In this document: one piece after another, positions 34,045-42,589 of the stretch
Layout of the letters: each line of letters begins with the position of its first letter
Numbering within the stretch: the first letter of the stretch is position 1
Origin: Aliivibrio_A kagoshimensis
GTDB taxonomy: Bacteria > Pseudomonadota > Gammaproteobacteria > Enterobacterales > Vibrionaceae
Assembly (NCBI RefSeq): GCF_050337105.1
Contig: NZ_JAKJSQ010000009.1
Span: 1-64,000 of the forward strand
Reading direction: 5' to 3'
Length of the DNA: 64,000 nucleotides
Program-made: the position numbers and the translations under genes
Notes under the pieces: model-generated
What the model was told of the DNA's origin: nothing
What the model saw: only the letters and a program-made list of their open reading frames with translations
Database searches by the model: none

Positions 34045-34850
34045 TGGATCGCTATCAAACACTGTTTCAAAAGCTTAATGATCAACAACAGGGTGCTTTT
34101 GTCCCTTTTGTTACCATAGGTGATCCAAATCCACAGCAATCACTGGCCATCATGGAGACTTTGATTGAAGCGGGTGCAGATGCGCTCGAACTCGGTATTC
34201 CGTTTTCTGATCCGTTGGCAGATGGTCCAACTATCCAAGGCGCTAATATTCGAGCCCTTGACGCGGGTGCCACTCCAGATAGCTGTTTTGAACTGCTTAC
34301 CCAAATTCGTGCAAAATACCCGGAAATTCCAATTGGGCTGTTGTTATACGCCAACCTAGTCTTCTCTAACGGTATTGATAACTTCTATGCTAAATGTCAG
34401 AAAGCTGGGGTCGACTCTATCTTAATTGCTGATGTCCCTACCGAGGAAAGTGCCGATTTTAATCAAGCGGCTAAGAAGCATGGACTGCATCAGATCTTCA
34501 TCGCACCACCTAATGGTGACGATCAGACTTTATCCGATGTCGCTCGTTTAGGGGGAGGTTACACCTACCTACTATCGCGTGCAGGTGTGACTGGGGCTGA
34601 AACCAAAGCAAGCATGCCAGTCAGTCAACTGCTGGAACGTCTCAACAAACATGATGCGGCACCTTCTTTGTTGGGCTTTGGCATCTCTGAACCTGCACAA
34701 GTAAAAGAGGCGATTCAAGCAGGTGCTGCCGGTGCTATCTCAGGTTCGGCGGTGGTGAAAATCATTGAGACAAATCTAGATGCCCCCCCTAAAATGTTGG
34801 ATAATTTAGCTGACTTTGTACGTAATATGAAAGCAGCCACCATTAAGTAA
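34044..34850 (+). CDS. trpA: Tryptophan synthase alpha chain
   Basis: TrpA cleaves indole-3-glycerol phosphate to indole, which passes through a tunnel to TrpB. The 268-residue TIM barrel has the catalytic residues E49 (ALELGIPFSDP) and D60 (PLADGP), at the same numbers as in Salmonella, and the phosphate loop GFGISEP. It is the last gene of the operon and has a strong terminator after it. Confidence 0.98.
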   Translation: MDRYQTLFQKLNDQQQGAFVPFVTIGDPNPQQSLAIMETLIEAGADALELGIPFSDPLADGPTIQGANIRALDAGATPDSCFELLTQIRAKYPEIPIGLLLYANLVFSNGIDNFYAKCQKAGVDSILIADVPTEESADFNQAAKKHGLHQIFIAPPNGDDQTLSDVARLGGGYTYLLSRAGVTGAETKASMPVSQLLERLNKHDAAPSLLGFGISEPAQVKEAIQAGAAGAISGSAVVKIIETNLDAPPKMLDNLADFVRNMKAATIK

Positions 34851-34866
34851 CATCGCCAAACCGGTT

Positions 34867-34898
34867 AAAAACCAACACCCCATGTGTTGGTTTTTTTT
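34867..34898 (+). terminator. trp operon terminator
   Basis: ACCAACAC (34871-34878) pairs with GTGTTGGT (34884-34891), extended by A-U pairs on both sides, and an eight-T run follows. It lies 17 bases after the trpA stop. Confidence 0.88.
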
Positions 34899-34998
34899 AT
34901 CTAAATAACGCTTTTTGTAACGAAAGGTATTGTAACGTTTACCCGCCCGCCAGATTTGGTTAAACTGCTAACCACTTTTTACTTAATTAGTAGTATTC

Positions 34999-35535
34999 AT
35001 GAAACAGATTTTAGACTTTATTCCACTGATCATATTCTTTGCTCTATATAAAATGTATGACATCTATGTCGGTACCGCCGCATTGATCGCCGCTACTGCG
35101 GTTCAAATTATTGTCACTTACTTCTTATACAAAAAAGTAGAGAAGATGCAATTAGTGACTTTTGTTATGGTTGCAGTATTTGGTGGCATGACTCTTTTCT
35201 TCCATGACGATAATTTTATTAAATGGAAAGTGACGTTTATCTACGGTCTGTTTGCGGTTGGCCTTCTTGTTAGCCAATTCATGAAAAAACCATTGATTAA
35301 AACGATGTTAGGCAAAGAGATCACTTTGCCAGATTCAGTATGGAATCGGGTCAACCTCGCTTGGGTACTCTTCTTTATCGCCTGCGCGATAGTGAATGTC
35401 TATGTGGCTTTCAGTATGCCTTTAGATGTATGGGTTAACTTTAAAGTATTTGGCCTATTAGGCTTAACGTTTGCTTATACCCTTCTTACTGGCATCTATA
35501 TTTATAAGAAGATGCCTAAAGAGAGTGCTGAGTAG
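34999..35535 (+). CDS. yciB: YciB/IspZ inner-membrane septation protein A
   Basis: The 178-residue protein has about five membrane segments and the family start MKQILDFIPLIIFFALYKMY. YciB contributes to envelope and division integrity with partners such as ZipA in E. coli. The motifs HDDNFIKWKVTFIY and LGKEITLP are typical. It is followed at six bases by yciA, the usual order. Confidence 0.94.
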   Translation: MKQILDFIPLIIFFALYKMYDIYVGTAALIAATAVQIIVTYFLYKKVEKMQLVTFVMVAVFGGMTLFFHDDNFIKWKVTFIYGLFAVGLLVSQFMKKPLIKTMLGKEITLPDSVWNRVNLAWVLFFIACAIVNVYVAFSMPLDVWVNFKVFGLLGLTFAYTLLTGIYIYKKMPKESAE

Positions 35536-35541
35536 ATTTGT

Positions 35542-35934
35542 ATGTCAGATATTCCTAATGGTCAACTTTTAACCCGCACCCTCTCCATGCCAAGCGACTG
35601 TAATGCCAATGGTGATATTTTTGGTGGCTGGATCATGTCGCAGCTCGATTTAGCGGGTGGTATTTTAGCTAAAGAGATTTCAGGTGGCCGTATCGTTACG
35701 GTATCGGTTTCTAGTATTGAGTTTAAAAAGCCCGTTAAGGTAGGTGATGTGGTTTGCTGTTATGGCGAATGCACAAAAATCGGTCGATCCTCTATGTCGA
35801 TTAATCTACAAGTCTGGGTTAAACCCGTCAAAGTCGATGGTGTACGCAGCCGCTTCCAAGTATGTGAAGCAACCTTCAATTATGTTGCGATCAATGCTGA
35901 AGGCAGGCCTCGCCCTATCAAAATGCACGATTAA
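35542..35934 (+). CDS. yciA: YciA acyl-CoA thioesterase
   Basis: The 130-residue hotdog-fold enzyme has the YciA motif NANGDIFGGWIMSQLD (catalytic Asp and nearby Asn) and ISSIEFKKPV-like strand VSSIEFKKPVKVGD. It hydrolyses a broad range of acyl-CoAs in the cytoplasm. It is in the yciB-yciA unit, and a terminator follows. Confidence 0.94.
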   Translation: MSDIPNGQLLTRTLSMPSDCNANGDIFGGWIMSQLDLAGGILAKEISGGRIVTVSVSSIEFKKPVKVGDVVCCYGECTKIGRSSMSINLQVWVKPVKVDGVRSRFQVCEATFNYVAINAEGRPRPIKMHD

Positions 35935-35956
35935 TAGCGTTTGTACGCAATAATTT

Positions 35957-35989
35957 AAAAAAGCCCTAGTTGATCACTAGGGCTTTTTT
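35957..35989 (+). terminator. yciA terminator
   Basis: AAGCCCTAGT (35961-35970) pairs with ACTAGGGCTT (35976-35985) around TGATC, flanked by A and T runs. Confidence 0.9.
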
Positions 35990-36053
35990 GTATGATATAA
36001 AACTCAGATACATCAACGCGATAATCTCGCATTAAAAAAAGGAACTTGTCCCT

Positions 36054-36353
36054 ATGTGGTATGTCATATTTTCGCAGGATGTTGAAAACAGTTTAGAAAA
36101 ACGCATGAGCGTTCGTGAACATCACCTTGCTCGTCTTAATGAGCTAAAAGATCAAGGCCGTCTTCTGGTTGCAGGCCCTATGCCCGCTATCGATTCAGAA
36201 AACCCTGGTGAGGCTGGTTTTACTGGTTCTACCGTCATTGCTGAGTTCGCCTCACTGCAAGACGCTCAAGCCTGGGCCGATGCCGACCCTTACATTGCTG
36301 CAGGTGTTTACGCTAACGTCACCGTAAAACCCTTTAAAAAGGTATTGCCTTAG
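36054..36353 (+). CDS. yciI: YciI-family protein
   Basis: The 99-residue protein has the YciI ferredoxin-like fold pattern: MWYVIFSQDVENS, the His pair REHHLARL, RLLVAGPMP, and DPYIAAGVY. Some relatives are dehalogenase-like or hydrolytic, but the role of YciI itself is unknown. Its stop overlaps the start of the next gene by one base (TAGTG), suggesting coupling with the pilotin-like lipoprotein. Confidence 0.92.
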   Translation: MWYVIFSQDVENSLEKRMSVREHHLARLNELKDQGRLLVAGPMPAIDSENPGEAGFTGSTVIAEFASLQDAQAWADADPYIAAGVYANVTVKPFKKVLP

Positions 36354-36748
36354 TGTTTAAAAAAGCGATTATCGTCACCTCACTGCTCACCACCTTGATT
36401 GGCTGCGCCTCTGCTGATGCCGAGAAACGCAACCACCTTGAAGCCTTAGCAAAATATCGTGCTGGGATTTTGGCCAGTGATCTGCCTATTGAGATGGGCC
36501 CGATCACCATGATTCAGGCTAAATCTAAACAGCAAACGGTTGAGCTGCACTTCTTAGAAGCAAGCGACGGGATTCTCTCACTGCAACAACTGGTGGATAA
36601 CAGTGAAACCACCTATTGCAATGACAGTGAGATTAGGCCGCTCCTTAGCCAAGGGATGAACTATCGAATTGTGGTGCGCAGTAATCGCGGCCAACTCAAA
36701 GTTGACCACTATATCAGTGAGCAGACTTGTATCGCGAAAGGGCTATAA
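36353..36748 (+). CDS. AspS/YghG-type secretin pilotin lipoprotein
   Basis: The 131-residue protein starts at a GTG overlapping the yciI stop. It has a lipoprotein signal with lipobox LIGC, so Cys18 should be lipidated. The mature part resembles E. coli YghG and Vibrio AspS: SDLPIEMGPITMIQAKSK, a Cys near the middle (TYCND), LLSQGMNYRI, and a final TCIAKG Cys, which can form a disulfide. Such pilotins carry the type II secretion secretin to the outer membrane. The general secretion genes are not nearby. The match is from remembered family patterns. Confidence 0.78.
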   Translation: MFKKAIIVTSLLTTLIGCASADAEKRNHLEALAKYRAGILASDLPIEMGPITMIQAKSKQQTVELHFLEASDGILSLQQLVDNSETTYCNDSEIRPLLSQGMNYRIVVRSNRGQLKVDHYISEQTCIAKGL

Positions 36749-36758
36749 AGCCCTTTTT
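36737..36758. terminator. Convergent terminator inside the ends of two genes
   Basis: AAAGGGCT (36737-36744) pairs with AGCCCTTT (36749-36756) around ATAA, followed by TT. The stem contains the pilotin stop codon and abuts the stop codon of the minus-strand methyltransferase, so the two genes share it. Confidence 0.72.
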
Positions 36759-37776
36759 ATTCTCTACCAAACAACAGCACTTTTAGTGCGCTCTCTTGCT
36801 CCACATCGTTAAATTCTGGGGCATTATCTAAACGTCTAATAAAGGTTAGCTCTGGGGCATCGGCTGCCATGCCTTCAATAAGAAAGTCTGAGGTCACCGA
36901 AGGATCATTGACACAGGCCACCACCTGCCCTTCTTCAGATAATAACTCAGGCAGACGACGTAGAATTTTCTGATAATCTTTGGTTAACGCAAAGCTCCCT
37001 TTTTGAAAAGAGGGTGGGTCGATAATAATCAGATCATACTGACCCAATTTTTTCACCTTACCCCACGACTTAAAGAGTTCATGACCTAAGAAAGTCACTT
37101 TACGTAAATCATGCTCATTTAAACGGTGGTTATCACGGCCTCGGCTTAATACTGATTTGGCCATATCAAGATTCACAACATGCTCAGCGCCACCCGCAAT
37201 GGCAGCCACCGAGAAACCGCACGTGTAAGCGAACAGGTTTAACACCCGCTTTCCTTCACTGTGTTGTTCAACCCACTGACGGCCATAGCGCATGTCTAAA
37301 AACAGCCCCATGTTCTGATTTTTTCCAAGGTCTAACTGATACTTCAAGCCACTCTCTTGCGCTACGGGAAAATCATTAAGCTGACCCACGATCACATCGA
37401 CTGGCGAGCGATCCCGTGTGCGGTGCTGAATCACAATCGACTGCCCTTCAGACTCTTGCCATAATGGGGTGTCAGCAAAAGCCTGTAGCCCTGCAATTAA
37501 CACTTGTAAAAATTCATCACTAGGCTCTTTAAATAAGCCGATCAGTAACTGTCCCTGCAGCCAATCTGCTGTGAGCTGCTCTAAGCCTGGGAAGCAGCGA
37601 CCTCGCCCATGAAACAGTCGACGAAGTTCATCAGGGCGATGCGCAAAAGCGTGCGTTAAGTGTTCAAAAAATATGGGTAGGGCTTGAGGGGACATCACTT
37701 CAGCATCACGGTTTGGGTTATCTACTGTTTCCATGGTTTCCATCGTCTCTATTGGTTCTTTATGTGTAGGGGCCAT
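36757..37776 (-). CDS. Class I SAM-dependent methyltransferase (RlmI/RlmK-like)
   Basis: The 339-residue protein has a C-terminal Rossmann methyltransferase domain of the COG1092 type. The SAM loop is LNLFAYTCGFSVAAI, then VVNLDMAKSVL and the catalytic IIDPPSFQKGSF. The family modifies cytosines of 23S rRNA; this member lacks an obvious PUA domain, and its target is unknown. The start at 37774-37776 has no clear ribosome site. Several Met codons follow, including two in a METMET repeat, so the true start may be up to 27 codons later. It is five bases downstream of a pseudouridine synthase gene. Confidence 0.85.
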   Translation of the reverse strand: MAPTHKEPIETMETMETVDNPNRDAEVMSPQALPIFFEHLTHAFAHRPDELRRLFHGRGRCFPGLEQLTADWLQGQLLIGLFKEPSDEFLQVLIAGLQAFADTPLWQESEGQSIVIQHRTRDRSPVDVIVGQLNDFPVAQESGLKYQLDLGKNQNMGLFLDMRYGRQWVEQHSEGKRVLNLFAYTCGFSVAAIAGGAEHVVNLDMAKSVLSRGRDNHRLNEHDLRKVTFLGHELFKSWGKVKKLGQYDLIIIDPPSFQKGSFALTKDYQKILRRLPELLSEEGQVVACVNDPSVTSDFLIEGMAADAPELTFIRRLDNAPEFNDVEQESALKVLLFGRE

Positions 37777-37781
37777 TCAGA

Positions 37782-38477
37782 TTACAGGGTTGGCCATGGC
37801 AAAGATAATGGCTGTTGCCACTGCTCAAGACCTAGTTGTACCTCGTCTCGCAGCCACTCTGTACCCTGCTCAGGCAAGCAGCGGAAGGTATGTGTCTCAT
37901 GTTGATACTCAAACGTCAGTTGATAGGCGTGCAGGTACCCACGATCGGCTTCACTCTGATCACCATAAATAGGATCACCTAAAATCGCCGAACCGACACT
38001 TTTGAGAGCCACTCGAATTTGATGGGTTTTCCCCGTATGAGGCTTACATAGAAAAAGTCGTTGCGCTTTGCCATCACCCGTTGAAACACCAGCGGGTAAA
38101 GAGAAAAACTGGGTAATCGCTGGATTCTCTTTGCTATTCAGTAATTTCCAAGAGGAACGACGGGAGCGCTGCATATCGCCAATCACTGTACCTTGTTTTT
38201 TCTTAGGCTTTTTGGTGCCAATAGCCAGATAAAATTTTTGCACCAAACGCTCAGCAAACGCCTGAGACAACTCACTAGCCGCCGACTGATGTCGAGCAAT
38301 CAACAATATACCCGATGTCATTTTGTCTAAACGATGCACTAGATAGAGCTGTTTATCTCCACTCTCTTTGGCCAATTCAAGAAGTAAAGAGGTTTCACCA
38401 TCATCTTTATGAACACTCACATTGGGGTGTTTGTTGATAATAATGAAGTCGGAATTTTGATGAAGGATGTCAAACAT
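37782..38477 (-). CDS. RluA-family RNA pseudouridine synthase
   Basis: The 231-residue protein has the RluA catalytic motif HRLDKMTSGIL with the active-site Asp (residues 48-58), and the later motif TGKTHQIRVAL. It lacks the S4 domain of RluD-type enzymes, like the short TIGR01621-type group. The RNA target is unknown. It forms an operon with the following methyltransferase. Confidence 0.9.
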   Translation of the reverse strand: MFDILHQNSDFIIINKHPNVSVHKDDGETSLLLELAKESGDKQLYLVHRLDKMTSGILLIARHQSAASELSQAFAERLVQKFYLAIGTKKPKKKQGTVIGDMQRSRRSSWKLLNSKENPAITQFFSLPAGVSTGDGKAQRLFLCKPHTGKTHQIRVALKSVGSAILGDPIYGDQSEADRGYLHAYQLTFEYQHETHTFRCLPEQGTEWLRDEVQLGLEQWQQPLSLPWPTL

Positions 38478-38550
38478 GTAAGCTCCTGTATTTGCCGCAG
38501 AGTATAGCTACTCTATGGCAAAAACAGAAGTGGTCTGTGGCTTTATGTGA

Positions 38551-40224
38551 TTAGGCTAATTTGAATTTAGCCAGTAAGGCTTCAAGCTGTGTCACTTTGT
38601 CTCGTAACTCATGCGACCGTTCTGAACTGTTTTCCGTTAACGTCACAGAGTGAGCCGCAATATCATTGATGATGGCAATATCTTGGGCGATCTCTTTCGT
38701 CACCGCCGTTTGCTCTTCGGTCGCTGTGGCAATAGTTTGAATCATTGACTGTACATTGTTTGAGCTCGACACTATCTCTTTAAGGGCATTGCCTGCATTC
38801 TCACTCAATGAAACGCCATCTTGCACTAAAGAGGCACTGGCTTGAGATTGAGCCATCACATCTGAGGTGCCTGTCTGAATCGCGTTCACTAAATCTGTCA
38901 CCTCTTTCGTCGCATCACTGGTTCTGGCTGCTAATGCACGGACTTCATCGGCAACCACAGCAAAGCCTCGTCCATACTCTCCTGCCCTTGCCGCTTCGAT
39001 TGCCGCATTTAATGCTAATAAGTTGGTTTGATCGGCGATACTACCGATCACCTTAATAACACTACCAATTTCATCACTGCGCTGATCTAACGTCTGCATG
39101 TTGTCTGACATACTGTTCATCTGCTGAGATACTTCTTGAGTACTGGTTACCATCTCGTTGATGACCATTCCGCCTTCTTGAGCAGATTGACCCGCTTCTT
39201 GCGCAATATCAGAGGTCAGTACACTTTGCTGTGCGACTTCGTTAATCGTCAGTGTTAGCTCTTCAGAAGCCGTGGCAATCATACTGGCTTTTGAGGCTTG
39301 CTGTTGAGCACCATCCAACATTTTTTCTGTGGAGTTATCAAGTTCAACCGACACTTGTTTCACTTCATCACTCACCGAGGAGATAGATGATAGCAACGTT
39401 TGTAATGAGACCTGCATAGTATTCACCGATACCGCCAGTGCCGCTAACTCATCACTGCTCTTATCTTCTATCGGTTGTGATGAGAGATCACCACTAGCCA
39501 CTTTTTCAGCCAAACTGGCGACGGCAGAAACACGTCGTGTGATGGTAGTTGAAAGGCGGTAAGCGATAAGTAAGCTCAAAATTGAAGCCACAATGGTTAA
39601 CCCAATCAAGGTTTTTTTCAGCATGGTTAACTTACTGTGAAGTTTTGTCAATGCTAGGGTTGCTCCCTCAACTTCTTCTGCTGCAGCTTCATTGAGTTCT
39701 TTTTCTAATGTATTAAGCAGGCTATCTTCAATATATTCTAAACTCTCATAAGCATAGGGAATATCCTCTTCATAATAGACGCCATCTTCAATCAAACTGA
39801 ACACATCAAGATCAACCAAATCATAAAACTCCGTTACCGTCGCTTTGATTAAGTTCATACGCTGCTTATCAACTGCGTTGTCTGATTCGAGAGGAATTAA
39901 CTCATCGAGGATTTGAGTAAACTCTTTGTAGTTTTTTTGAAAGTTATCCTTCTGCTCTGCTCCCGCTTTTTCTAAACCACCGGAGAGGAATTTATAGATA
40001 TTGAGCATCATGTCACCTTGCTTATCGATCAAGCTCAGGTACAGCACAGTACTTGGTACATTCTTATGTTCAATTTTTTCAGATAGCACCAATGTCTGGT
40101 TTAAGATCCACCAACTGGTCAAAACCGTTAAACTCATTAGCAGAATGATGACAGAAAAAGAGGCATACAACTTCTTTTGCAGATTAATTGTAAACTTCCA
40201 CTTCCATCTAAAATTCAATCTCAT
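38551..40224 (-). CDS. Methyl-accepting chemotaxis protein
   Basis: Starting at the ATG at 40222-40224, with AAGGTGG seven bases upstream, the protein has 557 residues; a TTG ten codons earlier is less likely. It has a first membrane segment at about 19-42, a helical periplasmic sensor of about 160 residues (acidic, without a recognised ligand pocket), and a second segment near residues 205-227. A HAMP domain follows. The signalling hairpin tip reads ADQTNLLALNAAIEAARAGE, then GRGFAVVADEVR. There is no C-terminal NWETF-type methylation-enzyme tether. The ligand is unknown. Confidence 0.94.
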   Translation of the reverse strand: MRLNFRWKWKFTINLQKKLYASFSVIILLMSLTVLTSWWILNQTLVLSEKIEHKNVPSTVLYLSLIDKQGDMMLNIYKFLSGGLEKAGAEQKDNFQKNYKEFTQILDELIPLESDNAVDKQRMNLIKATVTEFYDLVDLDVFSLIEDGVYYEEDIPYAYESLEYIEDSLLNTLEKELNEAAAEEVEGATLALTKLHSKLTMLKKTLIGLTIVASILSLLIAYRLSTTITRRVSAVASLAEKVASGDLSSQPIEDKSSDELAALAVSVNTMQVSLQTLLSSISSVSDEVKQVSVELDNSTEKMLDGAQQQASKASMIATASEELTLTINEVAQQSVLTSDIAQEAGQSAQEGGMVINEMVTSTQEVSQQMNSMSDNMQTLDQRSDEIGSVIKVIGSIADQTNLLALNAAIEAARAGEYGRGFAVVADEVRALAARTSDATKEVTDLVNAIQTGTSDVMAQSQASASLVQDGVSLSENAGNALKEIVSSSNNVQSMIQTIATATEEQTAVTKEIAQDIAIINDIAAHSVTLTENSSERSHELRDKVTQLEALLAKFKLA

Positions 40225-40591
40225 AACTACCACCTTTTTAACGCTTTTATTCAATTACTGCGTGAGAAACAGAGAGCTCATCTAAAAAAACACCCATCTA
40301 GAGATGACGAATCAATATTGAGAAAAACAAACTATTAACATAATAGTAATAATAAAACTCAATAAATGTACATAATTAATCATTCTTTTCGTGATAAGGG
40401 GGCAAATAAAAAAGTGTTTTCGTTCGTTAATGATAAAAAAAGAGAATTAATAATCTTATGCACAATAAGCGCATAAAGTTCGCAGTTGATTTTGTATTCA
40501 ATTCTCATCGATTAATGTAGCTAATCTAAACAATATCGCTAATATAATGACTCGTAATTACGTCTTCGTTTAAAAGGTATAACAACTTTAT
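40225..40591. other. AT-rich intergenic region between the chemoreceptor and cls
   Basis: This 367-base gap lies between divergent genes and holds no credible ORF. A perfect TATAAT at 40543-40548 is a plausible cls -10, but no good -35 lies at the right spacing. The middle has several A/T runs and no repeat of note. Confidence 0.5.
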
Positions 40592-42049
40592 ATGGATAAA
40601 CTCTACCAAGCTTTTGCATTTGCAGCATTACTTGCCTACTGGGTGATGGTTGTTGGTGTAACGTTAAGAGTGGTGTTTAAACGTCGCGCTGTTGGCGTAT
40701 CACTAGCCTGGCTACTGATTATCTATATTCTACCCATTGTGGGTGTTATTTTTTATTTCCTATTTGGTGAACTCAACTTAGGAAAAAAAAGAGCGGCACG
40801 TGCCAAAGAGATGTTTCAGCCTTATGAGCGTTGGTTTAATCAACTGCACGATTGCCCGGCGCATCAACCTCAACACATCTCGTCCCATTTAACACCTATT
40901 CATGATCTTTGTTTAAACCGTTCAAGCATTCCAGCCTTGTGCGGTGACACTCTCTCACTACAAAACTCGCCCCATGAAATTCTACGTTCTATGGTTGACG
41001 ATATCTCTAATGCCCAGCACTTTGTTCACCTTGAGTTTTATATTTGGCATCCAGGTGGATTGGCTGATTCGGTAGGCACCGCTCTAATAAAAGCAGCCAA
41101 GCGAGGGGTTAAGGTCAAAGTCCAACTTGACTCTGCAGGTAGCATGCGCTTTTTTAAGAGCCATTGGCCCGATATGTTACAAACGGCAGGCATTGAGTTA
41201 ATTGAAGGTTTAGCGGTTTCCCCTATCAGAATGTTCTTCAGGCGACTCGATCTCCGCCAACACCGAAAACTGGTGATTATCGATAACCATGTTGCTTATA
41301 CGGGGTCGATGAATTTGGTCGATCCTCAGCACTTCAAACAAAACGCAGGAGTTGGGCAGTGGGTGGATGTGATGGTCCGTCTTACAGGGCCGAGTGCCGC
41401 AGTCTTAGATACCATTCATTCTTGGGATTGGGAGGTGGAAACTGGCGATAGAAACATCACTCAACTCCCCCTTTGTGACATCGATAATTCTGCGGAGGTA
41501 CTAAGTTCTGTTCAAGTGATTCCCTCCGGACCAGGAATGCCGGAGGATATCATTCAACAAACGCTTATTACTGCGTTTAACCAAGCGAAACAGAGTATTT
41601 GTATTACCACTCCCTATTTTGTTCCCAGTGAACACCTTCTACAAACCATAAAAATGACCGCATACCGTGGCATCAAGGTGGATTTGATTATCCCAGCCAA
41701 AAATGATTCCATCATGGTGGATTGGGCTTCTCGTTCATTTTTTAGTGATCTTCTTGAAGCTGGGGTCAATATTTATCGCTTTACTGGTGGGTTGTTACAT
41801 ACCAAGTCTGTGGTTATTGATGAGCAATTTTGTTTGATTGGGACGGTAAACCTCGACATGAGAAGCTTGTGGCTCAATTTTGAACTCACTCTGGCCATAG
41901 ATGATCTCGAATTCACCCGAGAACTCAGTTGGGTACAACAAGATTACCTCAAGCATTCAACCCGAGTAGAGTCTGAACTGTGGCAGGAACGCTCCATTCT
42001 TAACCGTTTCATTGAACGCGTTTTCTATATGTTCAGCCCACTTCTTTAA
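40592..42049 (+). CDS. cls: Cardiolipin synthase
   Basis: The 485-residue ClsA-type enzyme joins two phosphatidylglycerol molecules to make cardiolipin. Two N-terminal membrane segments (about 9-29 and 36-58) precede two phospholipase-D motifs: H224-x-K226-x4-D231 (HRKLVIID) and H403-x-K405-x4-D410 (HTKSVVID). Length and layout match E. coli ClsA (486). No clear ribosome-binding site is seen, although AAAAGG lies about fifteen bases upstream. Confidence 0.95.
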   Translation: MDKLYQAFAFAALLAYWVMVVGVTLRVVFKRRAVGVSLAWLLIIYILPIVGVIFYFLFGELNLGKKRAARAKEMFQPYERWFNQLHDCPAHQPQHISSHLTPIHDLCLNRSSIPALCGDTLSLQNSPHEILRSMVDDISNAQHFVHLEFYIWHPGGLADSVGTALIKAAKRGVKVKVQLDSAGSMRFFKSHWPDMLQTAGIELIEGLAVSPIRMFFRRLDLRQHRKLVIIDNHVAYTGSMNLVDPQHFKQNAGVGQWVDVMVRLTGPSAAVLDTIHSWDWEVETGDRNITQLPLCDIDNSAEVLSSVQVIPSGPGMPEDIIQQTLITAFNQAKQSICITTPYFVPSEHLLQTIKMTAYRGIKVDLIIPAKNDSIMVDWASRSFFSDLLEAGVNIYRFTGGLLHTKSVVIDEQFCLIGTVNLDMRSLWLNFELTLAIDDLEFTRELSWVQQDYLKHSTRVESELWQERSILNRFIERVFYMFSPLL

Positions 42050-42051
42050 AC

Positions 42052-42084
42052 AAAAACAGCCTAAGTTATCTGCTTAGGCTGTTT
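42052..42084. terminator. Bidirectional terminator between cls and an unknown gene
   Basis: AAACAGCCTAAG (42054-42065) pairs with CTTAGGCTGTTT (42073-42084) around a seven-base loop, with a short A-run on the left. It lies between convergent genes. Confidence 0.82.
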
Positions 42085-42087
42085 GTC

Positions 42088-42441
42088 TTATCGCTTTTTA
42101 GGTTGCGTATAGGTTTTACCCGCCGCTTTATAACTCTCTTTATCTTTGACATCAAACATGACGTAGAAAAACCAAGCAATAAACTTAATCACATCATCAC
42201 CTTCGTTCATGATCCATTCTGCAAACTCTTCGCTCGACCCATTCTCTTCTGAATATTGTGTCGTAACATGGTAGATACGTTTTTCGCCTTCCACCTGAGC
42301 TAAACTGAACTGACCTGCCAGTGACTCAGCCGCTTCGACAACCTCTGGATTGTCAGATGCTTTCAGTGCTTCTAACACCTGCGGCAAATTCTCCAATTTA
42401 CTGAGTGACTGTACTAACGCTTCAAACTGATCTTTCAACAT
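42088..42441 (-). CDS. Hypothetical protein
   Basis: The 117-residue protein is acidic and looks helical in the first half (LKDQFEALVQSLSKLENLP, then VLEALKASDNPEVV), with a hydrophobic patch IKFIAWFFYVMFDV near residues 85-98 and a basic end TQPKKR. There is no signal peptide. Conserved-looking segments may bind a partner, but no family is recognised. It stands alone between cls and metC. Confidence 0.75.
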   Translation of the reverse strand: MLKDQFEALVQSLSKLENLPQVLEALKASDNPEVVEAAESLAGQFSLAQVEGEKRIYHVTTQYSEENGSSEEFAEWIMNEGDDVIKFIAWFFYVMFDVKDKESYKAAGKTYTQPKKR

Positions 42442-42589
42442 ACTTCATAACCTACTTGGATAATATGGCGACATTCTAGCAATTATTTACGACGTAATTT
42501 CTTTTTTTTACTTATCTCCCTTGCCTTAGCCCGCCACACATGGTTTATATAAGTGCATAGTGACAATCAATATCATAGGGATGGAATGG

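Noticed and set aside
37690..37776. METMET repeat at the start of the methyltransferase as a small repeat element.
   Set aside because: It is just two copies of nine bases and more likely reflects an uncertain start codon than a functional repeat.
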